NCBI GenBank assembly: GCA_944393295.1
Contig: CALXZR010000138.1
Span: forward strand, 1 to 23,268
Length of the DNA stretch: 23,268 nucleotides
Reading direction: 5' to 3'
Origin: an uncultured Clostridia bacterium
Lineage (GTDB): Bacteria > Bacillota_A > Clostridia > TANB77 > CAG-508
Under the pieces are notes generated by a model. That model was given only the letters and a program-made list of their open reading frames with translations, was not told where the DNA came from and ran no database searches. Shown piece after piece: positions 1 through 9,397 of the stretch (the first letter of the stretch is position 1; every line of letters begins with the position of its first letter). Made by a program: the position numbers and the translations under genes.

Positions 1-9
1 TGTGGATAA
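1..9. promoter_or_regulatory. dnaA box: DnaA box upstream of dnaA
   Basis: The window opens with TGTGGATAA, the reverse complement of the consensus DnaA box TTATCCACA, 26 bases before the dnaA start codon. In Bacillota a DnaA-box cluster normally lies upstream of dnaA and takes part in origin control and dnaA autorepression; only its last member would be visible here because the window is cut. Confidence 0.7.
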
Positions 10-35
10 CTTTACTAGGGAAGGACGGTTTTTAA

Positions 36-1385
36 ATGTATTCGGATAAAACAGATTTACTTACAAAAGCAAAAGATCTTTTAAAAGAAGAAATGACGAA
101 TATTTCTTATACAACATGGATTAAAAGTCTAGAAATTCAGTCAGTAAATGATAATAAAATTGTATTAGTAGCTCTTTCTGAAATACAAAAAGACGCAATT
201 GAATCTAGATTATTTGACCTTGTTGTTAATACTTTTAATTTTATAACAAATAAAACTTGTGAAATAACTATTGTTGTAAAATCAGAAGAAAAAGATAGAG
301 AATACTCTCAAGAAGAAAATAATCAAGATTTTATATCTTCGGAAGCCTATAGTAATAGTTTTCTAAATCCAAAATATACTTTTGATACTTTTGTTATAGG
401 TAATAATAATAAATTTGCTCAAGCAGCAGCTTATGCTGTAGCTGAGGCACCTGCAACAGCATATAATCCATTATTTATATATGGAGGAGTAGGTTTAGGA
501 AAAACTCACTTAATGCATGCCATTGGTAATCAAATTCTAAGAAATAATCCTAATACTAAAATATTATATGTTACATCAGAACAGTTCATCAATGAATTAG
601 TTAATTCTATTAAAGATGCTAATTTTAAAAATGAATTATTTAGAAATAAATATAGAAATATAGATGTTTTATTAATTGATGATATTCAATTTATAGCTGG
701 AAAGAAAATGGGACAAGAAGAATTTTTCCACACTTTTAATACTCTTTATCAAAGTGGAAAACAAATTATTATATCAAGTGACAAGCCTCCTAGAGATATT
801 CCTTTATTAGAGGAACGTCTAAAATCACGATTTGAATGGGGAATACTTGCAGATATATCTATGCCTGACTATGAAACTCGTTTAGCAATTTTAAGAAAAA
901 AAGTACAATTAGAAAATATTATAATAGAAGATTATATCCTTTCTGTAATAGCAACAAAAATAGATACAAATATTAGAGAATTAGAAGGAGCTCTAAATAA
1001 AATAGTAGCTTATGCGTCACTTACACATAGTCCTATTACAATAGAAATGGCTGAAAAGGCAATAAATGATATCGTATTACAAAAAGAAAAAATTATATCA
1101 GCGGATTATATACAAGAAATTGTTGCAAAATATTTTAATATAGATAAAAAAGATTTAATTTCAACAAAAAAGTCTAATGATATTGCTTATCCACGTCAAA
1201 TAGCCATGTATTTGTGTAGAACTATTGGTCAAATGTCTTTTCCAAAAATAGGTGGAGAATTTGGTAATAGAGATCATACAACAGTAATGCATGCTTTTAA
1301 TAAAATAGAAAAAGAAGTTAAAGAAAATACTAATACAAAATTAATTGTGGATAGTGTGAAAAACATTATTCGCGAAAGCAAATAA
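36..1385 (+). CDS. dnaA: Chromosomal replication initiator DnaA
   Basis: AAA+ ATPase that binds DnaA boxes and opens oriC. All four domains can be followed: domain I (about 1-80, with the conserved TTWIKSL stretch), a short variable linker, the ATPase domain with Walker A GGVGLGKT ending at residue 157 and Walker B LLIDDIQF with D215/D216, and a C-terminal helix-turn-helix domain with the signature RDHTTVMHAF near residue 410. At 449 aa it has normal family length. The ATG is preceded by an AAGGACGG-like site. It is followed directly by the DnaA-box-rich intergenic region and dnaN, the classic Bacillota arrangement. Nothing looks damaged. Confidence 0.98.
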   Translation: MYSDKTDLLTKAKDLLKEEMTNISYTTWIKSLEIQSVNDNKIVLVALSEIQKDAIESRLFDLVVNTFNFITNKTCEITIVVKSEEKDREYSQEENNQDFISSEAYSNSFLNPKYTFDTFVIGNNNKFAQAAAYAVAEAPATAYNPLFIYGGVGLGKTHLMHAIGNQILRNNPNTKILYVTSEQFINELVNSIKDANFKNELFRNKYRNIDVLLIDDIQFIAGKKMGQEEFFHTFNTLYQSGKQIIISSDKPPRDIPLLEERLKSRFEWGILADISMPDYETRLAILRKKVQLENIIIEDYILSVIATKIDTNIRELEGALNKIVAYASLTHSPITIEMAEKAINDIVLQKEKIISADYIQEIVAKYFNIDKKDLISTKKSNDIAYPRQIAMYLCRTIGQMSFPKIGGEFGNRDHTTVMHAFNKIEKEVKENTNTKLIVDSVKNIIRESK

Positions 1386-1706
1386 TATATATTTAAATAA
1401 AAATTTAAATTAAAAAAAATATATGTTTTATAAAACAAAAATTTCACAAAAGAACCTCTGTTAACTCTTACGGAACAGCGCAAAAGGTTATCAACAGCCC
1501 TCTGTTAATAAATCTGTATATAAGGTGTTAATAACTAAGTATTCACAAATGAACTTGGATTGTGTGGATAAAAAGTAAAATTATACACAGAGTTATAAAC
1601 ATACTTTTTATTAGGGAAATAAAGACTTACAGAAGTTTTCCACTAAATCCACAGGTCCTAATACTAATACTACTATTTATATTTAATATTAAAGGAGAAA
1701 AAGAAA
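1386..1706. other. oriC: oriC region between dnaA and dnaN
   Basis: No gene lies in this 321-base stretch. It starts with an AT-only run (about 1383-1437). DnaA boxes follow: TTATCAACA at 1488-1496 (one mismatch), exact TGTGGATAA at 1563-1571 and TTATACACA at 1581-1589 (one mismatch). Two abutting degenerate boxes, TTTTCCACT (1636-1644) and AAATCCACA (1645-1653), come next, then a short GC patch, then a run of ACT/AAT/ATT triplets (1658-1680) leading into AT-rich sequence. Boxes, GC patch, trios and AT tract in this order match the basal unwinding element described for Bacillus subtilis oriC, here pointing toward dnaN. The identification rests on pattern and location. Confidence 0.85.
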
Positions 1707-2822
1707 ATGAAATTTATTTGTGAAAAGGATAAAATCCTAAAAGGTATCAATTCTGTTATAAATGGTGTTGCTTCAAAAACAACAATGCCTGTATTAGAAG
1801 GAATACTTATTCAAACAAATGATAATGAACTAAAACTTACAACATATGATTTAGAAATAGGAATAGAATATATTTTAGAAGCAAATGTAGAAGAACAAGG
1901 AAACACTGTAGTAAATGCAATTATGTTTAGTGAAATTATTAGGAAATTACCTAATAAAAATATTAAAATTACTATTAATGAAAACAATCTATTAGAAATA
2001 GAATGTGAAGGCTCTTTATATAAATTAGCAACTATGAATCCAGAAGAATTTCCAGAACTTCCAAAAATAAATATCGATAATTCTATTGAAATTGAACAAA
2101 CAGTATTAAAAAATATGATTAGAAAAACAATATTTGCTGTTAGCCAAGAGGAAAATAGACCTATTTTTACAGGATGTTTATTTGAAGTTATAGAAAATAA
2201 ATTAAATGTAGTTGCAGTAGATGGATATAGATTAGCAATTAAAAGTAGTATAATTAATGAAAAAGGAAATGATTTTAGTAGTGTTATTCCAGGAAAAACT
2301 TTAAATGAAGTAAATAAAATTATTTCAGATTCTTTTGAACCTATTAAAATCGGAATATCTAAGAATCAAGCTTTATTTGAAATGGAAAACTGTAAAATTG
2401 TAACAAGATTATTAGATGGAGAATTTTTAAAATATTCAAACACAATCCCTTCATCTTGGGAAACAAGAATAAAAGTTAATAAAAATAATATACAAGAATG
2501 TTTTGAAAGAATAATTTTAATATCAGCTTCTTCAATAGAGAAAGAGAAAAAATATCCTGTAAAAATAAATGTTGAAATAGGAAAAGTTACTATTTCTTGT
2601 GCAAATCAAACAGGAGACGCTAAAGAAGAAATTTATGTTGAAACAGAAGGAAAAGAACTTGAAATAGGATTTAACCCTAGATTTTTCTTAGATGCTTTAA
2701 AGGCTATTGATGATGAAGAAGTATATATTGAGTTTGGAACAAATCGTTCTCCATGTATTATAAAACCTGTTGAAGATGGTGATTACATATATATGATATT
2801 GCCAATAAAAATGAAGGACTAA
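1707..2822 (+). CDS. dnaN: DNA polymerase III sliding clamp (beta subunit)
   Basis: Ring-forming clamp that tethers the replicative polymerase to DNA. The 371-aa length fits the three-fold repeated clamp architecture, about 120 residues per domain. Typical segments are visible: an N-terminal CEKDKILKGINSV start, PEEFPELP around 111-118, VDGYRLA around 172-178, and a C-terminal end matching the clamp family's YMILPIK(M). AAAGGAG (1691-1697) lies 9 bases before the ATG. It directly follows oriC and is first in a run of co-directional genes toward gyrB. Confidence 0.97.
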   Translation: MKFICEKDKILKGINSVINGVASKTTMPVLEGILIQTNDNELKLTTYDLEIGIEYILEANVEEQGNTVVNAIMFSEIIRKLPNKNIKITINENNLLEIECEGSLYKLATMNPEEFPELPKINIDNSIEIEQTVLKNMIRKTIFAVSQEENRPIFTGCLFEVIENKLNVVAVDGYRLAIKSSIINEKGNDFSSVIPGKTLNEVNKIISDSFEPIKIGISKNQALFEMENCKIVTRLLDGEFLKYSNTIPSSWETRIKVNKNNIQECFERIILISASSIEKEKKYPVKINVEIGKVTISCANQTGDAKEEIYVETEGKELEIGFNPRFFLDALKAIDDEEVYIEFGTNRSPCIIKPVEDGDYIYMILPIKMKD

Positions 2823-2854
2823 TTATCCACAATTTACTAACAAAAAGTGGATAA
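2823..2854. repeat. Inverted pair of DnaA boxes between dnaN and the small membrane gene
   Basis: An exact DnaA box (2823-2831) faces an imperfect one (2846-2854). Arms TTATCCAC (2823-2830) and GTGGATAA (2847-2854) are perfect inverted repeats separated by 16 bases. The pair starts one base after the dnaN stop and ends just before the ribosome-binding site of the next gene, so it could be a DnaA binding site or a weak hairpin in the transcript. The first 28 bases recur almost unchanged inside recF at 3696-3723. Confidence 0.6.
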
Positions 2855-2869
2855 AAGAAAGGAAAACAA

Positions 2870-3067
2870 ATGAAAGAAATATTTGATAAAATAACTGATA
2901 TAGTTTACAAAATTTCTAAAAAAAATAATAAATTAACAGATTATATATTTGAGAAAACAGGAATGAAAATAAATGTAGGTTTAATTGTAGGAGGAATATT
3001 TTTAGTAATATTTATTCTTATGCTAGCTAAATCTGCATTAGGTTTTCTATATGGAAAATTAGTGTAG
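2870..3067 (+). CDS. Small single-pass membrane protein (65 aa), unrecognised
   Basis: Function not recognised. The N-terminal half is short, hydrophilic and lysine-rich (about residues 1-33); it is followed by one clear membrane segment (about 35-58, with INVGLIVGGIFLVIFILML) and a short tail, predicting a cytoplasmic N-terminus. AAAGGAAA (2858-2864) precedes the ATG. It sits where most Bacillota have yaaA, the S4-domain RNA-binding gene between dnaN and recF; no S4-like sequence is present. Its TAG stop overlaps the weak ribosome-binding site of recF, so translation of the two may be coupled. It is probably real, given position, RBS and coding-like composition. Confidence 0.75.
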   Translation: MKEIFDKITDIVYKISKKNNKLTDYIFEKTGMKINVGLIVGGIFLVIFILMLAKSALGFLYGKLV

Positions 3068-3076
3068 GAAAATATA

Positions 3077-4156
3077 ATGAATATAGAAAAAATTAGTCTT
3101 AAAAATTTTAGAAATTATAAAGAACAAGAAATATTCCTTAATAAAAATGTTAATATTATTTATGGTGATAATGCTCAAGGGAAAACAAATATAATAGAAG
3201 CAATATTTTTATGTAGCATGGGAAAATCTTTTAGAACTAATAAAGATACTGATTTAATTAATTTCAATGAAAATAATGCAAAAATTACAGTTTCATATAC
3301 TAAGAAAGATAGAGAAGGAACGATAGAAACTAATATAGATAACAAAAAGACATTTTTTATAAATGGAGTAAAGCAAAATAAAATAAGTGATATTATAGGT
3401 AAAATAAATATAGTAATTTTTACACCAGATAATATTGAAATTATTAAAGATGGTCCTCAAAAAAGAAGAAAATTTTTAGATATGATGATAAGTTCGTTAA
3501 AACCTAATTATTTGCATATTTTAAATCAATATAATAAAGCATTAGAACAGAGAAATAATTATTTAAAACAGATAAAGTTAGAAAATAAAAAGGAAGATTT
3601 GTTAGAAATATGGGACGAACAATTAGCAAAATTATCAAATGAAATTTTTAAATATAGAAATAAATATACACAAATGATATCAGAAAAAATAGGAGTTATC
3701 CACAATTCAATAACAAAAAGTGGAAAAAATAGTGATGAAACAATAAAGGTTAAATATATTTCTAATGGAAAAGATGAAATTTCTTTTAAAAATGCATTAG
3801 CTAAATCTAGAATAATAGATATATCAAGAGGGTATACAGCAACAGGAATACATAGAGATGATTTAATAATATATGTTAATCATAAACCTGTTTCTGTTTT
3901 TGGATCACAAGGACAACAAAGAACATCTATTTTATCGTTAAAGCTTTGTGAGTTAGAAATTGTAAAAGAAGAGATTGGAGAAACACCGATTTTATTATTA
4001 GATGATTTTATGTCCGAGTTAGATGAAAAAAGAAGGACTAGATTTTTAGAAAATATAAAAGATTGCCAAGTAATTCTTACATGTACAGACAAAATAGATA
4101 TAAACGAGAAGGTAAATTGTTTATACGTAGAAAATGGTGTTGTAAAAAGAGAATAA
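3077..4156 (+). CDS. recF: DNA replication and repair protein RecF
   Basis: SMC-like ABC ATPase that loads RecA at gapped DNA and at stalled forks. Walker A is GDNAQGKT at residues 30-37; the ABC signature region SQGQQRTSILSLKL is near residue 276; Walker B ILLLDDFMSELD is near 308. At 359 aa it is of normal length and complete. The ribosome-binding site is weak (AGGAA, 3066-3070) and overlaps the stop of the preceding small membrane gene, suggesting translational coupling. The coding sequence contains an exact DnaA box at 3696-3704. Confidence 0.97.
   Translation: MNIEKISLKNFRNYKEQEIFLNKNVNIIYGDNAQGKTNIIEAIFLCSMGKSFRTNKDTDLINFNENNAKITVSYTKKDREGTIETNIDNKKTFFINGVKQNKISDIIGKINIVIFTPDNIEIIKDGPQKRRKFLDMMISSLKPNYLHILNQYNKALEQRNNYLKQIKLENKKEDLLEIWDEQLAKLSNEIFKYRNKYTQMISEKIGVIHNSITKSGKNSDETIKVKYISNGKDEISFKNALAKSRIIDISRGYTATGIHRDDLIIYVNHKPVSVFGSQGQQRTSILSLKLCELEIVKEEIGETPILLLDDFMSELDEKRRTRFLENIKDCQVILTCTDKIDINEKVNCLYVENGVVKRE
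3696..3723. repeat. 28-base near-copy of the dnaN-downstream DnaA-box element, inside recF
   Basis: Positions 3696-3723 match 2823-2850 at 26 of 28 bases, including the exact box TTATCCACA and the trailing AACAAAAAGTGG. Here it is read through as recF codons (VIHNSITKSG). A match this long between an intergenic and a coding site is unlikely by chance even at this base composition. Confidence 0.55.
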
Positions 4157-4167
4157 AGGAGTAAAAA

Positions 4168-4413
4168 ATGTATTTGCATATTGGAAAAGAATATGTTATT
4201 AATAATAATGATATAATAGGAATTTTTAATTTAGATTATATAAAAAATACTAAAGAATATAAAAAAATGTACGAATTATTAGATAAAGAAAAAGCTATTA
4301 TAAATGTTTCAAAAACTCAAGAAAAAACATTTATTTTAACAGAAAAAAATGGCATAAAGAAAGGCTTTTTAACTAATATAGGAGCAAGTACAATTGGAAA
4401 GCGTAAAATGTAG
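4168..4413 (+). CDS. remB: DUF370 / RemB-like (YaaB) protein
   Basis: 81-aa protein matching the DUF370 family known from Bacillus YaaB (RemB), encoded between recF and gyrB in many Bacillota; the related RemA is a DNA-binding activator of matrix genes. The N-terminus MYLHIGKEYVINNNDIIGIF is typical, as is a C-terminal ISSxT-like segment, here IGASTIGKRKM. AAGGAG (4156-4161) overlaps the last base of the recF stop. Position and length both agree with the family. Its role in this organism is an inference from homologues. Confidence 0.85.
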   Translation: MYLHIGKEYVINNNDIIGIFNLDYIKNTKEYKKMYELLDKEKAIINVSKTQEKTFILTEKNGIKKGFLTNIGASTIGKRKM

Positions 4414-4418
4414 ATTAG

Positions 4419-6356
<1,938 letters not shown>

Positions 6357-6373
6357 GATTTTATAATATTGAT

Positions 6374-6401
6374 AAGGCACAAGGAATACACCTTGTGCCT
6401 T
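6374..6401. terminator. Hairpin terminator downstream of gyrB, usable on both strands
   Basis: A perfect 11-bp stem, AAGGCACAAGG (6374-6384) with CCTTGTGCCTT (6391-6401), has a 6-base loop. A few more bases can pair outside if one T bulges. The T tract is weak on either strand. It begins 18 bases after gyrB and also sits at the downstream end of the possible minus-strand RNA, so it may serve convergent transcripts. Confidence 0.75.
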
Positions 6402-6414
6402 TATCATCTATAAA

Positions 6415-6780
6415 GCTTATATTAACTTTCAGCTAAAACAAATATACCGAATGGTCAAACCTAATATATATTGCTATATAAATAAGCTATGCACCCAATA
6501 TATTCATCAGTTGCTAGACAACAAATGCACTCCTAGTAACCAAATTCATCCGCAAGGGACTAATATTGACCACTACTAAAATACAAGAGCTATCATGACT
6601 TCAAATTAATCTACTATAATACAACCATAAAAAACAATAGCTTTTTTACAATAAATTAATTCTTCGCTTCCGACACATTTTAATAATAAGGTTTGCTTAC
6701 CACTAAAATATATCTTGGCTCGAATTTTAAAGAAAAATATAATATTCTCCTTTAAAACTCTAAGTTAGGCTGATATAAAC
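6415..6780 (-). ncRNA. Candidate structured RNA in the gyrB-virB4 gap
   Basis: No supportable protein gene lies here. About 34% of bases in 6431-6590 are G or C by my count, far above the flanking 6781-7000, and GC islands between genes of AT-rich genomes often mark structured RNA. Read on the minus strand, the ends pair: 6773-6780 with 6415-6422 (8 bp, with one G-U that would be an A-C mismatch on the plus strand), then 6762-6767 with 6423-6428 (AAGTTA/TAACTT). Inside, TGGTCAA (6452-6458) can pair with TTGACCA (6566-6572), and GTTG/CAAC (6511-6514, 6520-6523) makes a small hairpin. A terminator-like stem follows downstream. I cannot assign a known class, and no clear promoter is seen. A decayed gene is the alternative. 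Confidence 0.4.
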
Positions 6781-6850
6781 TTTATGATTGTATTATGTGA
6801 TTTTTTATTTTTTTTATTCATAAAAATTAAAATTTTTTTTAAATTAAAAA

Positions 6851-6898
6851 TGTGTATAAAAAATTAGTCAAATTACTTGTGGATAAATATGTGGATAA
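6851..6898. promoter_or_regulatory. DnaA-box cluster beside an AT-rich tract
   Basis: Two exact DnaA boxes in the same orientation lie 12 bases apart (6878-6886 and 6890-6898). A third with one mismatch, TGTGTATAA, is at 6851-6859. They follow a T/A-only tract of about 60 bases (roughly 6790-6850). The rest of the gap from 6781 to the promoter at 7016 is very AT-rich and holds nothing else I can identify. The cluster could be a DnaA titration or regulatory site, or a subsidiary origin element. Confidence 0.6.
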
Positions 6899-7015
6899 AA
6901 TTATTGTTTAAACAAAAATTAATTTTATAAAAAATATATATAAAATTGACTTTAGGACAACAAAAATAAATTGAATATAAAAATAATTATTTATTTAAAA
7001 ATTTTTAATAAAATA

Positions 7016-7044
7016 TTGACAGCTAAAAAAAATTATTGTATGAT
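7016..7044 (+). promoter_or_regulatory. Consensus sigma-A promoter for the virB4 block
   Basis: Perfect -35 TTGACA (7016-7021), 17-base spacer, and TATGAT (7039-7044), one mismatch from TATAAT. Initiation would fall near 7050, about 20 bases before the ATG at 7073. This is the best promoter in the window and rules out any protein start further upstream in the same frame. Confidence 0.85.
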
Positions 7045-7072
7045 GAAGCTAATTTATAAAGAAAGGAGAAAA

Positions 7073-7639
7073 ATGAAAAGGAAAGAAAAATCATCTCAAG
7101 ATTGGTTGCCTTTTCAAAAAGTGCTGGAAAATGGCACTATTTATACCAAAAATTCTTGTCTAAAGGTCATAAAAGTATTTCCAATTAATTATGATTTAAA
7201 ATCAAATTTAGAAAAAGAAGCTATTTTAAATTCTTATTATTTATTCTTAAAAAGTTGTGATTTCAATTTTCAAATTTTAATTCAAAGTAAAAAAGAAAAT
7301 CTATCAAATCATATTTCCCAAATTAAAGAAAAAACAAAAAATGAAAAAGTAGAATCCGTAAAAGAAATGGCTAAAAGTTATACACAGTTTATCCACAATT
7401 TAAGTTTAGAAAATAAATCTTCTTCAAAAGAATTTTTTATAATTTTAAAATATAAATTTGATGAAGTACAAAAAGAATTTTTAGAACAAAAAGAAAATTT
7501 GGCAAACAATCTATTGTCAGAACAATATTTTAAAATAAAAGAAACTTTATCTAGATGTGGAAATATTGTTCAAGAAATTAATACAAAAAAGGAGGCTGAG
7601 GAATTTTTATTTAATATTTATTTGAATAAAGGAGGCTAA
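7073..7639 (+). CDS. VirB4/TraC-type N-terminal module, separate protein
   Basis: 188-aa protein resembling the N-terminal part of VirB4/TraC-type conjugation ATPases: a WLPF...NGTIY start, the VFPINYDLKSNLEKEAILNS region (about 33-52), then an FNFQILIQSK stretch and a predicted helical C-terminal half. It has no nucleotide-binding motifs. The start is ATG 7073: AGGAG (7064-7068) sits 4 bases upstream and a consensus promoter lies just before it, whereas the ATG at 6971 in the same frame is upstream of that promoter. The stop abuts the ATG of the ATPase gene, with its GGAGG inside this gene's 3' end, so the two are surely co-translated. Family assignment is from sequence resemblance. It contains an exact DnaA box at 7389-7397. 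Confidence 0.75.
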   Translation: MKRKEKSSQDWLPFQKVLENGTIYTKNSCLKVIKVFPINYDLKSNLEKEAILNSYYLFLKSCDFNFQILIQSKKENLSNHISQIKEKTKNEKVESVKEMAKSYTQFIHNLSLENKSSSKEFFIILKYKFDEVQKEFLEQKENLANNLLSEQYFKIKETLSRCGNIVQEINTKKEAEEFLFNIYLNKGG

Positions 7640-9397
7640 ATGGAAAGTTTTTTAGATGGTAGTATAAACTTTAAAGATAGATTAGCACCATCATATATAG
7701 ATACAACAAATCCAAGATTTTTGGAAATTGATAATTTTTTTTATGCAGGTATTTTAGTTATTGATTATTATAGAGAATATAATGAAATAATATTTAAAAA
7801 TTTAATAAATAACAATATTAATATGTCAATTTCAATTTTTTATGAAAAACAAGATACATACAAAACCATTAAAAATTTAACTTATTTTATAGGAAATGTT
7901 GGAGTTGATTTAAAACTTGGAAACCAAAATAGAGAAGATATTGATATAGCAGCATTCTCATATAATGATGCTAAATATATTAGAAAAGAAATGCAGGTAA
8001 ATAACGCAGATTTATATTTTTTGAATACATATATATTAATTTCTGAAGAGAGCATATCAAAACTAGAGCAATCTATAAAAAAAGTAGAAAGTATATTGCA
8101 AGCTTCTGGAATGGTTACAAGAAGAGCTAATTTCAGACAAGAGCAAGTCTTTTTCTCATGTTTACCAATTATGGAAAATAGAAAAGAAATTAAAGATGTC
8201 TCAAAAAGAAATGTATTAACTGATGGACTTTTGGGAACATTTCCTTTTATATCTTCAAATATATGTGATCAAAATGGTGTTTTTATTGGAACTAATATAT
8301 ATAATCATTCAATTATTTTAATGGATAGATTTAATAAAGAAAAATATAAAAATGCAAATATGTGTATTTTTGGAACAAGTGGAGCAGGAAAATCTTTTTT
8401 TGTAAAACTTTTAATAATGAGATATAGAATGTTACAAATGGAACAATATATTATTGATCCAGAAAGAGAATATGATAAGGTTTGTAATTATTTAGAAGGA
8501 ACTTTAATAAAAATAGGACCTACATCTAGCACATATATTAATGTATTAGATATAAGGGAGGAAAGTATTGAAGAAGGGAAAGGCTTTCTTGCAACAAAAA
8601 TAGGAAAGTTAAGAGGTTTTTTTAGTTTAGTTTTTGGAAATATTGAAGAAGAAAAAATGGCAATTTTAGAAGAAAAAATAATTCAAGTATATTTTGAAAA
8701 AGGTATTACTTTTGAAGATGAATCTTTATATAAGAAAGAAAAAGGAAAATTTATTTTTAAGAAAAGTGATGATATGCCAATATTAGAAGATTTATATAAA
8801 AAATTAGAAACAACAGAAACTAAACATTTACAAACAAAATTATATCCTTTTGTTTATGGTTCTTTAAAATTTTTAAATAATTATACAAATATAGAAATAA
8901 ATAATAAATTAATTGTTGCAGATATATATGAGCTCGGAGAAGACAATTTAAAATATGGGATGTTTATTTTTATAGATTTATTTTGGGATAAAATAAAAAA
9001 AGAAAGAAATAAAGATAAGGCAATTTATCTAGATGAAATTTGGAGACTAATAGGTGTTACTTCAAATAAAAGTGTAGCCGGTTTTATATATAAGATTTTT
9101 AAAACCATTAGAAAATATGGAGGTAGTGCTGTAGCAATTACTCAAGATATTTCTGATTTGTTCAGTTTAGAAGATGGAACTTATGGAAAAAGTATTTTAA
9201 ACAATTCTAGCATAAAATCATTTTTTTCATTAGAGGAAGAAAATATTTTAGTTCTTAGCAAATTCGCAAATATTTCAGAAAAAGAAAAAATAGAAATAAA
9301 ATCATTAAAAAGAGGAGAAAGTTTAATGTTTATAGGGGATGAGCATATTTTAGTAAAAATAGAAGCAAATGAAATGGAGAAGAAGGTGATTTTATAA
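7640..9397 (+). CDS. virB4: VirB4-family type IV secretion ATPase
   Basis: 585-aa ATPase that would energise assembly and substrate movement in a type IV secretion machine at the inner face of the membrane. Residues 1-240 carry VirB4-like alpha/beta sequence, including the SGMVTRRANFRQEQVFFSCLP region near 155-175. Walker A is GTSGAGKS at 245-252, followed by YIIDPEREY; Walker B is AIYLDEIW with D465/E466; then RKYGGSAVAITQD and the late GESLMFIG segment, all in the order typical of VirB4. It begins directly at the stop of the N-terminal module. Its TAA stop overlaps the apparent lost start of the next ORF (ATAA). The nearby PrgI, VirB6, VirB2 and VirD4 genes on the opposite strand are likely partners. 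Confidence 0.92.
   Translation: MESFLDGSINFKDRLAPSYIDTTNPRFLEIDNFFYAGILVIDYYREYNEIIFKNLINNNINMSISIFYEKQDTYKTIKNLTYFIGNVGVDLKLGNQNREDIDIAAFSYNDAKYIRKEMQVNNADLYFLNTYILISEESISKLEQSIKKVESILQASGMVTRRANFRQEQVFFSCLPIMENRKEIKDVSKRNVLTDGLLGTFPFISSNICDQNGVFIGTNIYNHSIILMDRFNKEKYKNANMCIFGTSGAGKSFFVKLLIMRYRMLQMEQYIIDPEREYDKVCNYLEGTLIKIGPTSSTYINVLDIREESIEEGKGFLATKIGKLRGFFSLVFGNIEEEKMAILEEKIIQVYFEKGITFEDESLYKKEKGKFIFKKSDDMPILEDLYKKLETTETKHLQTKLYPFVYGSLKFLNNYTNIEINNKLIVADIYELGEDNLKYGMFIFIDLFWDKIKKERNKDKAIYLDEIWRLIGVTSNKSVAGFIYKIFKTIRKYGGSAVAITQDISDLFSLEDGTYGKSILNNSSIKSFFSLEEENILVLSKFANISEKEKIEIKSLKRGESLMFIGDEHILVKIEANEMEKKVIL

Noticed and set aside
3880..4179. Minus-strand frame antisense to recF
   Set aside because: It mirrors recF codons, has no RBS or family features, and recF is clearly coding.
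6609..6743. Short minus-strand frame of about 44 codons after an AAAGGAGAATATT sequence
   Set aside because: It has no ATG/GTG/TTG at the right distance and lies inside the candidate RNA; a frame of this length is expected by chance. A decayed gene cannot be fully excluded.
6971..7072. Upstream ATG extension of the VirB4 N-module
   Set aside because: It lies ahead of and across a near-perfect promoter (7016-7044), lacks an RBS, and encodes low-complexity Ile/Lys residues; ATG 7073 has AGGAG.
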